A stretch of 64,000 bases of DNA from Halopelagius longus (GCF_900100875.1 NZ_FNKQ01000002.1:372001-436000); one strand, 5' to 3'; numbered from the stretch's first letter, positions 33,820-43,809 are shown. The notes: generated by a model from the letters alone, not told the origin. Numbers and translations are program-made.

Positions 33820-35726
33820 GCGTCGTCGAGAACCGCCGCGAGGTGGCCCACCGCATGTTCGCCGCCGAGTTCGACGACGCGTCGTTCTCGTACTCCGAGG
33901 GCGACGAGGAACGCGCGCCGAACTACGTCGTAACGCCGACCGGCGCGCGGGTGAACCGCCTCTTCGCCGTCGGCGTCCTCACCGAGGTGGAGAACGTAAA
34001 CGAGGAGGTCCTCCGCGGGCGCGTCGTGGACCCCTCGGGCGCGTTCGTCACCTACGCCGGGCAGTACCAACCCGAGGCGATGGCCTTCCTCGATCAAGCC
34101 TCTCCGCCCGCGTTCGTCTCCCTGACGGGGAAAGCGCGGACGTACGAACCAGAGGATTCGGACCGCGTGTTCACCTCCGTCCGCCCCGAGAGCATCAACG
34201 ACGTGGACGCCGACACGCGCGACCGGTGGGTCGTCTCCGCGGCGGAGGCCACCCTCGAACGCGTCGCGACGTTCGCCGAGGCGTTGGAGATGGACGAACG
34301 CGGCGACGACCTGCGCCGCGCCCTCGAAGCCCGCGGCGTCGAATCGACGCTGGCGACGGGCATCCCGATGGCCATCGAACACTACGGGACGACCGAACAC
34401 TACCTCGAAGCCCTCAGACGCCTCGCCGTCGAGGCGTTGGAACTCGTCTCCGGCGACGTCGACTCCGTCGGCAGCCTCGACGTCGAACCCGGCGAGGAGG
34501 GACCGAACACGCTGGGTCCGCTTCCGGAACTCGACCTCGACGAGTACTCGCCCGTCGCAACCGAGGCGGAGGCGACGACGCCCGAGGAAGGTGCGGCGGC
34601 GGAGGCGGACGCTGCCGACGGCCCGGACGCCGACGACCTGACCGCCGACGAGGAGACGGTCGAGTCCACCGTCGAGGACACCGAGGGCCTCGCGGGATCC
34701 GACGCCGTCTCCGAGGAGGACGTGGCGGCGGCGGACGAGTCGGCCGCGGACGTGCGGACGGCCGACGACGCGGAGGCGACGACCGACGCGGAGGCGACGG
34801 CGGCCGACTCGATGGACGCCGACTCGCTGACCTCCGGCGCCGACGAGGAGTCTCTCGCGGACTCGGCGGCGGACGAAGGGCCCGAGTCCACTCCCGAACC
34901 CGTCCCCGACGCGGGCGAGGAGACGGACGACGAACCCGAACCCACCCCCGAACCCGCGGGCGACGCGGCGTCGGTCGTCGAGGACGACGACGCGCCGACC
35001 GACCCCGAACCGGTCCCCTCGGACTCCGATTCGACCGACGACCTCGGCGACTTCGGGGCGGACGAACCGACCGCTGAGACCGACACCGACGCCGAGGCGA
35101 CGGACGAGTTGGGCGACTTCGGCGGCGACGCCTCGCCGACCGGCGAGTCCGACGAACTGACCGCGAACGGCACCGACGCGGACTCGGAGTCGGCCGACGA
35201 GGCGGCCGCCTCCCCCTCGACCGACGAGATGTACGAGATGGACGAGGAGGAACGCCGGCAGGTCGAAGAGGAGTTCGGCACCGAATTCTCCACCGGTACG
35301 GAGGTCGATTCGCCCGGCGAGGCGGATATCGACGTGCCGGACGCTGACGAGTTGGGCGAAGGCCCGGCCGCCGGCGGCGTCGACGCCGAGACGGCGACCG
35401 ACGTCGAGTCCGAGTCCGTCGAGACGGCCGACCCCGACGAGACCGAGACGGTCGACGCCGACGAGGCGGAGGCCGACGAAGCCGACGCCGTCGAGGAGTC
35501 CGAGGCGGAACCGGAGGCGGACCTCGAAGACGTCGACCTCGAAGACGCCGCCGTCGAAGTGATGTCCGACCTCGACGACGGCGACGGCGCGGACCGAGAG
35601 GAGGTCGTCGCCGCCGTCGTCGACCGGTACGGCGCGGACCCCGGCGACGTCGAGGACGCCATCGAGGACGCGTTGATGGGCGGGAAGTGCTACGAACCCG
35701 CCGAAGGCACGCTGAAGTCCATCTGA
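33816..35726 (+). CDS. rpap1: RPA-associated protein (RPAP1-like)
   Basis: A 636-residue protein. An N-terminal OB-fold-like domain (about 1-220; NYVVTPTGARVNRLF, LRGRVVDPSGAFVTYAGQ) corresponds to the RPA32-like partner of RPA. Residues about 230-570 are an extremely acidic, Asp/Glu/Thr/Ala/Pro-rich disordered linker. The C-terminus (about 580-636; DREEVVAAVVDRYGADPGDVEDAIEDAL) is a predicted winged helix like the RPA32 C-terminal domain. Known haloarchaeal RPAPs bind only their own RPA. It overlaps rpa by four bases. Confidence 0.88.
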   Translation: MSVVENRREVAHRMFAAEFDDASFSYSEGDEERAPNYVVTPTGARVNRLFAVGVLTEVENVNEEVLRGRVVDPSGAFVTYAGQYQPEAMAFLDQASPPAFVSLTGKARTYEPEDSDRVFTSVRPESINDVDADTRDRWVVSAAEATLERVATFAEALEMDERGDDLRRALEARGVESTLATGIPMAIEHYGTTEHYLEALRRLAVEALELVSGDVDSVGSLDVEPGEEGPNTLGPLPELDLDEYSPVATEAEATTPEEGAAAEADAADGPDADDLTADEETVESTVEDTEGLAGSDAVSEEDVAAADESAADVRTADDAEATTDAEATAADSMDADSLTSGADEESLADSAADEGPESTPEPVPDAGEETDDEPEPTPEPAGDAASVVEDDDAPTDPEPVPSDSDSTDDLGDFGADEPTAETDTDAEATDELGDFGGDASPTGESDELTANGTDADSESADEAAASPSTDEMYEMDEEERRQVEEEFGTEFSTGTEVDSPGEADIDVPDADELGEGPAAGGVDAETATDVESESVETADPDETETVDADEAEADEADAVEESEAEPEADLEDVDLEDAAVEVMSDLDDGDGADREEVVAAVVDRYGADPGDVEDAIEDALMGGKCYEPAEGTLKSI

Positions 35727-35733
35727 GGCGACG

Positions 35734-36531
35734 ATGGCATCCGCGCGTCGCACCGGCCCGTTGGTCGAACCCGTCTCCGGCGAACCCGCGGCCGTCGCCG
35801 ATATCGGCGGCGACCGCGCACTCGTCGTCGCGGACTACCACGCCGGCATCGAGGCGGGCCTCCGGTACGAACGCGGCGTCGAACTCGACAGCAACGCCGA
35901 CGTTCGGCGCGCCCGAATCGAGTCGCTCCTCGACCGGACGGACCCCGACAGACTCGTCGTCCTCGGCGACTTGGGGCACCGCATCGGCGACCCGAAGGGC
36001 GACGAGGAGGGCGAACTCGCCGGGTTCGCCGAGGCGGTGACCGACCGCGTCCCCGTCACCCTCGTCCGCGGCAACCACGACGGCGGCATCGAGGAGCGAC
36101 TGGCCCCCGAGTACGCCGACCGGTTCGCCGTCACCGACGGGGCGGGCGTCCGCCTCGGCGACGTGGGGTTCGTCCACGGCCACCGGTGGCCCGCGCGGGA
36201 GGTGCTGGAGGCCGAGGTGGTCTGCTCGGCGCACGAACACCCCGCCGTCAGACTCGAAGATTCGGTCGGCGGCGGGCGCAAGGAACGCGCGTGGTTGCGC
36301 GGCCCCCTCCGGCCCGAACCGTTCGCCGAGAACCTCGGAATCGACGTCTCGGAACTCGACTGGAAGTCGCCCGAACTCGTCGTCTTCCCGGCGTTCAACG
36401 ACCGGTCGGGCGGAACGTGGGTCAACGTCGAGGGGCAGGGCTTCCTCTCGCCGTTCCTCCCCGACGCTTTCCTGTCGGCGGACGCGTACCTCCTCGACGG
36501 GACGCGCCTCGGGGCGTACGACTCGTTCTGA
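35734..36531 (+). CDS. rpe: RPA-operon metallophosphoesterase (RPE)
   Basis: A 265-residue calcineurin-like phosphoesterase. Dimetal motifs are DYHAG near residue 34, GDLGH near 75, GNHD near 112, and VHGH plus AHEHP in the second half. It is the third gene of the rpa operon, 7 bases after rpap. In Haloferax this phosphoesterase is linked genetically with RPA1. Its substrate, nucleic acid end or phosphoprotein, is not known from sequence. Confidence 0.9.
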   Translation: MASARRTGPLVEPVSGEPAAVADIGGDRALVVADYHAGIEAGLRYERGVELDSNADVRRARIESLLDRTDPDRLVVLGDLGHRIGDPKGDEEGELAGFAEAVTDRVPVTLVRGNHDGGIEERLAPEYADRFAVTDGAGVRLGDVGFVHGHRWPAREVLEAEVVCSAHEHPAVRLEDSVGGGRKERAWLRGPLRPEPFAENLGIDVSELDWKSPELVVFPAFNDRSGGTWVNVEGQGFLSPFLPDAFLSADAYLLDGTRLGAYDSF

Positions 36532-36622
36532 ACCGACGGCCGTCCCGGCAGACGCTTTTTGGAGACTGATTGTCACGCTCGACGGCAACACCGCATTTCC
36601 GTCCGCCGGGAGTGCGACCGAT

Positions 36623-36748
36623 ATGAGACTCTCGACGATAGTCATGGTTCTCGGCGTACTGCTTTTCGTCCTCCCGGTGCCCGTCACGTTCATCGTCGGC
36701 GGTATCGTCTTCCTCGCGGGCGCGGCGATGCGTCTCCTCGGCAAGTAA
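36623..36748 (+). CDS. 41-residue membrane micro-protein
   Basis: A short protein of MRLSTIVMVLGVLLFVLPVPVTFIVGG followed by a second hydrophobic part ending LLGK, shown here in brief: two close hydrophobic helices (about 5-20 and 22-37) and one lysine at the end. ATG start and TAA stop are clear. Similar tiny two-helix proteins are widespread in haloarchaea, but I cannot name a function. It lies between rpe and the Lhr-type helicase gene, same strand. Confidence 0.6.
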   Translation: MRLSTIVMVLGVLLFVLPVPVTFIVGGIVFLAGAAMRLLGK

Positions 36749-36819
36749 CCGCTCGCCGTTCGACCGGCCGAGACGCCGAGAGCGGTGCGCTTAATCCGCT
36801 CGCGCCGCTAGCGGAGACG

Positions 36820-39666
36820 ATGCAAAACGGGCCGTCCGCGCAGGGTATGGACGCGTTCACGTTCTTGGGCGACACCGTCCGCGACGCGCTATCGAAGCGA
36901 GGATTCACCACGCCCACGGAGCCGCAGCGTCGGGCGATTCCGCCCCTCGCTTCGGGGAAGAACGCGCTCGTCATCGCCCCCACCGGAACCGGGAAGACGG
37001 AGACGGCGATGCTCCCCGTCCTGAACGCCATTGTCGAATCCCCCGACGAGAACCGGGAGGGACTGTCGGCGCTGTACATCACGCCGCTTCGCGCCCTGAA
37101 CCGCGACATGCGGGAGCGACTGGAGTGGTGGGGCGAGGAGTTGGACGTGGAGATAGACGTCCGCCACGGCGACACCACCCAGTACCAACGGCAGAAGCAG
37201 GCGAACGACCCGCCGGACGTGTTGGTGACGACGCCGGAGACGCTACAGGCGATGCTGACCGGGAAGAAACTCCGGAAGGCGCTCTCGGACGTTCGACACG
37301 TCGTCGTCGACGAGGTGCACGAACTCGCCTCGGCCAAGCGCGGCGCGCAGTTGACTATCGGCCTCGAACGCCTGCGGGAACTCGCCGGACCGTTCCAGCG
37401 AATCGGCCTCTCGGCCACCGTCGGGTCGCCCGAGGAGGTGGGGCGGTTCCTCACCGGCGACCGGTCCTTCGAGGTGGTCGAGGTGGACGTCGCGAGCAAG
37501 GTGGACTTCACCGTCGTCCACCCGGAGGTGACCCGCGAGGACGAGACGCTGTCGGGCGAACTCGCCACCGACGCCGAGATAGCGAGCCACGTCCGCGTCG
37601 TCCGCGATTTGGTGGAAGAGCACGAATCGACGCTCGTGTTCGTCAACACCCGACAGACAGCCGAAGCGCTCGGGTCGCGGGTGAAGAAACTCGGCGCGCC
37701 CATCGAAGTCCACCACGGGTCGCTCTCGAAGGACGTGCGAATCGACGTGGAGGACCGGTTCAAGGCGGGCGAACTCGACGCCCTCGTCTGCACGTCGTCG
37801 ATGGAACTCGGCATCGACGTGGGGCGGGTGGACCACGTCGTCCAGTACGGCAGTCCGCGCGAGGTGTCGCGCCTCCTGCAACGCGTCGGCCGGGCGGGGC
37901 ACCGCCGCGACGAGGTGTCCCGCGGCACCATCGTCACCTCGGACCCGGACGACACCCTCGAAGCCCTCGCCATCGCCCGCCGCGCCGAGGCCGGAGAGGT
38001 CGAACCCGCGCACATCCACCACGGCAGTCTCGACACCGTCGCCAACCAAATCGTCGGCATCGTCATGGACACGGGCGAGGCGTCCGCGCGGAAGGCGTAC
38101 GAACTCGTCACCTCGGCCTACCCGTTCCGAGATTTGAGCGAGGAGAAGTTCCGCGAAATCGTCCGCGAACTCCAGAGCAACCGCCTCCTGTGGGTGGACG
38201 AGGAGAAGGACCTCTTGGAGAAGTCCGGCGGGACGTGGCAGTACTTCTACGCCAACCTGTCGATGATACCCGACGAGGAGACGTACGACGTCCACGACAT
38301 GTCCTCGCGGCGGCAGATAGGCACCCTCGACGAGCGATTCGTCGTCAACTTCGCGGAACCCGGGGCGTCGTTCATCCAACGCGGCGAGATGTGGCGCATC
38401 AACGACATCGACGACGACGAGGCGCGGGTGAACGTCACGCCCATCGAGGACCCCGCCGGCGAGGTGCCGTCGTGGACCGGGTCGGAGATTCCGGTCCCCG
38501 AATCCGTCGCCGGCGAAGTCGGCGAGATACGCGAGATAGCGGCACGGCAGTTCGAGGCGGGAGCCGACCGGTCGGCCGTCGCCCGGGACGTACTGACGCG
38601 CTACCCGACCGACGAGTACACCCTCTCGGAGGCGCTGAAGCCGATAGAGCGGCAGGTGGAGGCGGGCCACCCCATCCCGACGGCCGACCGCCTCGTCCTC
38701 GAAGGCCAAGCGCGGCGCGTCGTCCTCAACTCCTGTCACGGCCACCGCGTGAACGAGACGCTCGGCCGACTGCTCGCGGCCCTCGTCGGCCAGCGAACCG
38801 GGTCGTCGGTCGGTATCGAGGTGGACCCCTACCGCGTCTCCTTCGAGGTGCCGCCGAAGGTGTCCGTCCACGAGTTCGTCGAGGTGTTCGAGGCGACGGA
38901 CCCCGACCACGTCGAGGGACTGCTGGAACTCGCCTTGAAGCACTCCGACTCGCTGAAGTTCACCCTCGCGCAGGTGGCCGCGAAGTTCGGCGCGCTGAAG
39001 CGCTACCGGGGGAACAAGCGCTTCGGCGCGGACCGACTCGTCGCCGCCCTCGAAGAGACGCCCGTCTACGACGAGGCGGTCCGGGAGGTGTTCCACGTCG
39101 ATTTGGCCGTCCCGGAGACGACGGCCCTCCTCCGCCGAATCGGCGAGGGGGAGGTGGAACTCACCACCGCCCGCGAACGCACGCCCATCGGAATCGACGG
39201 GAGTTCGAGCGGACGCGACTTCCTCGTGCCCGAGAACGCCGACGCGAGCGTCATCGAGGCCATCAAGGAGCGAATCCAGAACGACCGGGTCATCCTGCTG
39301 TGTCTCCACTGTAAAGACTGGAAGCGGAAGACGAAGGTGCGGCGCGTCCCCGAGGAACCCGAGTGCCCGGAGTGCGGCGCGACGCGCATCGCCTGCCTCA
39401 ACCCCTGGGACGAGGAGACGGTGAAAGCCGTCCGCGCGACGGAGAAAGACGACGAACAGGAGCGACTGACCCGACGCGCGTATCGCTCCGCCAGCCTCGT
39501 CCAGAGTCACGGCAAGCAGGCGGTCGTCGCCTTGGCCGCCCGCGGCGTCGGCCCGCAGAACGCCGCCCGAATCATCGCCAAACTCCGCGAGGACGAGGCC
39601 GACTTCTACCGCGACATCCTCCAACAGGAGCGTCAGTACGCGCGGACGCAGTCGTTCTGGGACTGA
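36820..39666 (+). CDS. lhr: Lhr-type ATP-dependent DNA/RNA helicase
   Basis: A 948-residue superfamily 2 helicase. Motif I is APTGTGKTE (about 54-62), motif Ia TPLRALN, motif II DEVHE, motif III SATVGS, and the second RecA domain has FVNTRQTAE, SSMELGIDVG and QRVGRAGHRR. After the core come winged-helix and Lhr-core domains, then a C4 zinc motif (LCLHCKDW...CPECGATRI) near 830-855. Archaeal Lhr enzymes unwind forked DNA in repair. The start at 36820 is preferred; a second ATG at 36847 is possible. Confidence 0.9.
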   Translation: MQNGPSAQGMDAFTFLGDTVRDALSKRGFTTPTEPQRRAIPPLASGKNALVIAPTGTGKTETAMLPVLNAIVESPDENREGLSALYITPLRALNRDMRERLEWWGEELDVEIDVRHGDTTQYQRQKQANDPPDVLVTTPETLQAMLTGKKLRKALSDVRHVVVDEVHELASAKRGAQLTIGLERLRELAGPFQRIGLSATVGSPEEVGRFLTGDRSFEVVEVDVASKVDFTVVHPEVTREDETLSGELATDAEIASHVRVVRDLVEEHESTLVFVNTRQTAEALGSRVKKLGAPIEVHHGSLSKDVRIDVEDRFKAGELDALVCTSSMELGIDVGRVDHVVQYGSPREVSRLLQRVGRAGHRRDEVSRGTIVTSDPDDTLEALAIARRAEAGEVEPAHIHHGSLDTVANQIVGIVMDTGEASARKAYELVTSAYPFRDLSEEKFREIVRELQSNRLLWVDEEKDLLEKSGGTWQYFYANLSMIPDEETYDVHDMSSRRQIGTLDERFVVNFAEPGASFIQRGEMWRINDIDDDEARVNVTPIEDPAGEVPSWTGSEIPVPESVAGEVGEIREIAARQFEAGADRSAVARDVLTRYPTDEYTLSEALKPIERQVEAGHPIPTADRLVLEGQARRVVLNSCHGHRVNETLGRLLAALVGQRTGSSVGIEVDPYRVSFEVPPKVSVHEFVEVFEATDPDHVEGLLELALKHSDSLKFTLAQVAAKFGALKRYRGNKRFGADRLVAALEETPVYDEAVREVFHVDLAVPETTALLRRIGEGEVELTTARERTPIGIDGSSSGRDFLVPENADASVIEAIKERIQNDRVILLCLHCKDWKRKTKVRRVPEEPECPECGATRIACLNPWDEETVKAVRATEKDDEQERLTRRAYRSASLVQSHGKQAVVALAARGVGPQNAARIIAKLREDEADFYRDILQQERQYARTQSFWD

Positions 39667-39741
39667 CTCGCGGACGCGCCGGATACGATAGTCAGTAACA
39701 CACGTCAGGGTTTTATCACTTCTCGGCGAGACGCTCTCCCC

Positions 39742-40455
39742 ATGCCGGACGACGCACTCGGCGCGGCGATGTTGGACTACCTCCGCGGCGACTACGACGG
39801 GTCCTGCGTCCACTACGACCCCGAGAGGGGGGAGACGTGGGACGCGAACGTCGAGTCGTTCTACTTCGCGCCGTCCGAGGTGTGGTCGGCGTCGCTTCGG
39901 TCACTCGTAGACGGCCTCCGGACGCCCGTCCTCGACGTGGGGTGCGGCGCGGGGAACCACGCGCTCGTCGTTCAAAATCGGGGGACCGTGGTCGGGTTCG
40001 ACGCGAGTCCGAAGGCGGTTCGTGCGGCGCGCGAACGCGGCGTCGAGCACGCGTTCGTCGCGGATATGTTCCGGATGCCGGTCGCGTCCGACCGCTTCGA
40101 GACGGCGTTCGTCAACGGGACGCAGGCGACGCTTGCGTCCTCGCGGGCGGAACTGGTCTCCGTTCTGGACGCACTCGCCCGCGTGACGACGGCGACTGGC
40201 GAGGCGGTCGTAGACTCGTACGACCCCGCCGACGCCGACCGGTCGCACGGGCACCGGCCGACCGACGAGGCGGGCGTCGGCCGCCGAACCTTCCGCGTCG
40301 AGTACCGCGGGCGCGGACTCGTCGGGCCGCGACTCGACTTTCGGACGTTCTCGCCGGGCGAACTCCGCGCGGCGTGCGCGCAGACGGCGTGGACCGTCGG
40401 CGAGGTGGCGTACGACGGCGACGCGGGGTACTACCGGGCACGACTGCAGAAGTGA
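39742..40455 (+). CDS. SAM-dependent methyltransferase
   Basis: A 237-residue class I methyltransferase with the SAM loop VLDVGCGAGNHAL (about 63-75), the acidic strand end VGFDAS and VADMFRMPVASDRF (motif post-II). The C-terminal part YRGRGLVGPRLDFRTFSPGEL resembles small-molecule methyltransferases. Substrate is unknown. It stands alone, with 75 bases to the upstream helicase gene. Confidence 0.75.
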   Translation: MPDDALGAAMLDYLRGDYDGSCVHYDPERGETWDANVESFYFAPSEVWSASLRSLVDGLRTPVLDVGCGAGNHALVVQNRGTVVGFDASPKAVRAARERGVEHAFVADMFRMPVASDRFETAFVNGTQATLASSRAELVSVLDALARVTTATGEAVVDSYDPADADRSHGHRPTDEAGVGRRTFRVEYRGRGLVGPRLDFRTFSPGELRAACAQTAWTVGEVAYDGDAGYYRARLQK

Positions 40456-40510
40456 GTGGTACCCTCCCCTCGCAAACACGCTTAACGCGGCCCCGCTTGT
40501 AGCGGACCCC

Positions 40511-41623
40511 ATGACCCGTCTGCCATCGGACCGTTCGCGCATCGCGTGGTGGGGACTGACGGCGACGCTCGCGCTGTTTCTCGTCTTCGCGGTGTACCAG
40601 TTCATCGGCACCGTCGCCCTCGCGATATTCGTCTACTACGGGACGCGCCCCGTGTTTCACCGCCTCCGACCGTACCTCGCGTCTGACGAACACGCCGCGT
40701 CGGCGACGGTGTTCCTCCTCGCGGTTCCGGTCTTCGCACTCCTCGCGTACTTCGTTCTGATCGGTCTCAGCGAAGTCGGTGCCGTCGCCGCGCAGTACGA
40801 GCAAGTTCTCGGACCGTTCGTCGACGTGGACGCGTTGCGGTCGAACCCGGTCGAGACGGTACGTTCGGCGGTTCAGAGTTCCGGCGGCGGAACCGGCGAG
40901 GAAGCGCTCACGGCCGCGATGGAGACGCTCGGCGCGGCGACGACGGCGGTGATGCACCTGTTCTTCGCGCTTCTCGTCGCCTACTATCTCCTCCGGGAGG
41001 GGCGGAACGTCGACGGGTGGTTCCGCTCGGAGGTGGCCGACGAGGACTCCGCGGGGTACGCCTACGCCACCGCCGTCGACACCGACCTCGAAACCGTCTA
41101 CTTCAGCACCACCCTGCTCGTGTTCGTCGTCGGCATCCTCTCGGGTGTCATCTACAACGGCTACAACCTCGTCGCGCCGCAGGCCGTCTCGATACCTCTG
41201 CCGACGGCGTTCGCCCTCGCGACCGGTCTGGCGACGCTGATTCCGCTGGTCGTCGGAAAAGTCGTCTACGTCCCGTTGGTCGGCTACCTCGCGTTCTCCG
41301 CCGTCCAAACCGACGGGTCGTTGCTCGTCTACCCGGCCGTGCTGTTGGTCGTCGCGTTCATCTTCCTCGATTTCGTTCCGCTGACGTTCGTCCTCCCGAA
41401 ACTGGCCGGTCGGAGCACCCACACCGGCTTGGTCCTGTTCGGCTACATCGGCGGGCCGATGCTGTTCGGGTGGTACGGACTGTTCCTCGGCCCACTCATC
41501 GTCGTCCTCTCGGTCCAAGTCGTCCGCCTCGTGTTCAGCGAGTTGATTCACGGACAACCGGTCACGCCGCACGTCACCGCCGCGCGGTCTATCGGGTCGG
41601 ACCCGCCGTCGAACGACGACTGA
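40511..41623 (+). CDS. AI-2E family (PerM/YdiK-like) transporter
   Basis: A 370-residue membrane protein with about eight membrane helices. Two N-terminal helices (around 20-45) lead to a long periplasmic-side region. YGTRPVFHRLRPYL, and further on SGVIYNGYNLVAPQAVS and LIPLVVGKVVYVP, resemble AI-2 exporter family proteins. Some family members export autoinducer-2, others antiport Na+/H+; in haloarchaea the substrate is unknown. It is followed by the convergent cdc48 gene. Confidence 0.85.
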   Translation: MTRLPSDRSRIAWWGLTATLALFLVFAVYQFIGTVALAIFVYYGTRPVFHRLRPYLASDEHAASATVFLLAVPVFALLAYFVLIGLSEVGAVAAQYEQVLGPFVDVDALRSNPVETVRSAVQSSGGGTGEEALTAAMETLGAATTAVMHLFFALLVAYYLLREGRNVDGWFRSEVADEDSAGYAYATAVDTDLETVYFSTTLLVFVVGILSGVIYNGYNLVAPQAVSIPLPTAFALATGLATLIPLVVGKVVYVPLVGYLAFSAVQTDGSLLVYPAVLLVVAFIFLDFVPLTFVLPKLAGRSTHTGLVLFGYIGGPMLFGWYGLFLGPLIVVLSVQVVRLVFSELIHGQPVTPHVTAARSIGSDPPSNDD

Positions 41624-41643
41624 CGAACTCGCGCGAAACGGGG

Positions 41644-43809
41644 TTACGCCGCCGGCCCCGACGGTCGAACCGAGTCGAGGGCGGCGTCGAAGTGCTCCCG
41701 CCGGATGCGTACCTCGTCGGCGTGGTCGTTCGCCGCCTCGCCCTCGTAGGCCGAGGCCACCTCCTCGATCGCGCGCATCGCCGCCTCGCGGCACACCGCC
41801 GCCACGTCCGCGCCGGAGTAGCCTTCCATCCGCCCCGCCAGTTCGTCGAGGTCAACCTCCTCTGCGACGGGTTTCTCGCGGGTGTGGACGCCGAGGATGG
41901 CGCGCCGCGCCTCCGCGTCGGGAGCGGGGACTTCGACGTGCGATTCGAGGCGGCCCGGCCGCAGGAGCGCGGGGTCCAACGCGTCCTTGCGGTTCGTCGC
42001 CGCGAGGACGACGAGGTTCGGGTTGTCCGCCAGTCGGTCGAGTTCGGTCAACAGTTGGGAGACGACGCGTTCGGTGACGCCGGAGTCGCCGCCCATCGAG
42101 TCGCGGTTCGTCGCGATGGCGTCTATCTCGTCGAAGAAGATGATGGCCGGGGCGGCCTGTCGCGCCCGTTCGAACACCTCGCGGACGGACTTCTCGGACT
42201 CGCCGACGTAGCGGTCCAGAAGTTCGGGGCCGCGGACGTGGATGAAGTTGACGCCGCTCTCGCCCGCGATAGCGCGCGCCAGCAGGGTCTTCCCGGTTCC
42301 CGGCGGGCCGTGGAGAAGCACGCCAGAGGGCGCGTCCGTGTTCGCCGCATCGAACAACGGCGCGTACGTCAGCGGCCACGTCACGGCGCGTTCGAGCGTT
42401 CCCTTCGCCTCCTCCAGTCCGCCCACCTCGTCGAACGTCGTCGTCGGCGACTCGGCGACGAACTCCCGCATCGCCGAGGGTTCGACCGACGCCATCGCGG
42501 ACTCGAAGTCGGCGGCCGTCACCTCCAACTCGGTCAAAGACTCCGGGGCGTCGGCCGTCTCCGCGCGCCGAGAGCGTCGCAGGGCGGTCATCGCCGCCTC
42601 CTTCGCCAGCGATTCGAGGTCCGCGCCGACGAACCCGTGGGTCCGGGCGGCGAGCCGCTCTAAATCGACGTTCTCCGCGAGGGGCATCCGGCGGGTGTGG
42701 ACGTCGAGAATCTCCCGTCGGCCGCGTTCGTTCGGCACGCCTATCTCTATCTCGCGGTCGAACCGCCCGCCGCGGCGCAGGGCCGGGTCGAGCGTGTCGA
42801 CGCGGTTCGTCGCGCCGATGACGATGACGTCGCCGCGGGCGTCCAACCCGTCCATCAAAGAGAGGAGTTGGCCGACGATGCGGTTCTCCACATCGCCGCC
42901 GTCCTCTCGCTTTCCGGCGATGGAGTCTATCTCGTCGAAGAAGACGATGGCCGGGGCGTTCTCTCTGGCCTCCTCGAAGCGTTCGCGCAGTTTCTCCTCG
43001 GACTCGCCCTTGTACTTCGACATTATCTCCGGGCCGGAGATGGTGAGGAAGGTGGCGTCAACCTCGTTCGCGACGGCCTTGGCGATGAGCGTCTTCCCCG
43101 TCCCCGGCGGACCGTGAAGCAGGACGCCCTTCGGCGGGTCGATGCCGAGGTGGGCGAACACCTCCGGTTCCGAGAGGGGCAGTTCTATCATCTCCCGCAC
43201 GAGGTCCAGTTCCTCGTCCAGTCCGCCGATGTCCTCGTACGTCACGCCCGTCGACGGCTGTTCCTCCTCGGTAGCGGACCCGACGGAGGCGACGACGCGT
43301 TCGACGCGCCCCCGCCTGACGAGTTCGAGCCTCGTCGATTGGGTGATCCGGACCATCCCGTCGGGGTTCGTCTCCGAGACGACGAACGGGTCCCCGCTGA
43401 GCCGTTCGAAGTGAATCTGACCGCCCGCCTGTATCGGGCGGTCCTGCAGGCTGGTCTTGATGAGGTCGACCGCCCGGTCCTCGTTTTCGAAGGCCACGTC
43501 GTCGGGCATCGCCAGCGTGACGGACCGCGCGTCCTCGACGTCCACCTTCGAGACGCGGACGGACTCGTCTATCTTCGCGCCGGCGTTGGCCCGCGTGTCG
43601 GCGTCGATGAGGACGACGCCCTCGGGGACGGTGCTGCCGGCGGGCCACACCTTCGCCACCGTCTCGCGCGACCCCTCGACGATAACGGTGTCGCCGCTGA
43701 GGACGCCGAGTTTACGACGCGTCGCCTCCGGAAGGCGGGCGATTCCTCGCCCGGCGTCCCGTTTCTCCGCGCCGCGGACGGTCAGCGTCAGGCCCTCCTC
43801 GTCGGTCAT
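41644..43809 (-). CDS. cdc48: Cdc48-family AAA+ ATPase
   Basis: A 721-residue tandem AAA+ unfoldase of the p97/VAT family. The N-domain (about 1-190) is a double-psi barrel. Two AAA modules follow, each with Walker A GPPGTGKT (about 233-240 and 505-512) and Walker B FFDEID, plus arginine-finger regions (DPALRRGGRFDREIEIG; DPALLRPGRLESHVEVP). It extracts or unfolds proteins, often for the proteasome. The acidic C-terminus seen in some VAT proteins is short here. A TATA-like box lies 27 bases upstream. Confidence 0.94.
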   Translation of the reverse strand: MTDEEGLTLTVRGAEKRDAGRGIARLPEATRRKLGVLSGDTVIVEGSRETVAKVWPAGSTVPEGVVLIDADTRANAGAKIDESVRVSKVDVEDARSVTLAMPDDVAFENEDRAVDLIKTSLQDRPIQAGGQIHFERLSGDPFVVSETNPDGMVRITQSTRLELVRRGRVERVVASVGSATEEEQPSTGVTYEDIGGLDEELDLVREMIELPLSEPEVFAHLGIDPPKGVLLHGPPGTGKTLIAKAVANEVDATFLTISGPEIMSKYKGESEEKLRERFEEARENAPAIVFFDEIDSIAGKREDGGDVENRIVGQLLSLMDGLDARGDVIVIGATNRVDTLDPALRRGGRFDREIEIGVPNERGRREILDVHTRRMPLAENVDLERLAARTHGFVGADLESLAKEAAMTALRRSRRAETADAPESLTELEVTAADFESAMASVEPSAMREFVAESPTTTFDEVGGLEEAKGTLERAVTWPLTYAPLFDAANTDAPSGVLLHGPPGTGKTLLARAIAGESGVNFIHVRGPELLDRYVGESEKSVREVFERARQAAPAIIFFDEIDAIATNRDSMGGDSGVTERVVSQLLTELDRLADNPNLVVLAATNRKDALDPALLRPGRLESHVEVPAPDAEARRAILGVHTREKPVAEEVDLDELAGRMEGYSGADVAAVCREAAMRAIEEVASAYEGEAANDHADEVRIRREHFDAALDSVRPSGPAA

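Noticed and set aside
33726-35753. Long minus-strand frames opposite the RPA-associated protein
   Set aside because: Low-complexity antisense of an acidic, Asp/Glu-rich coding region; no family character.
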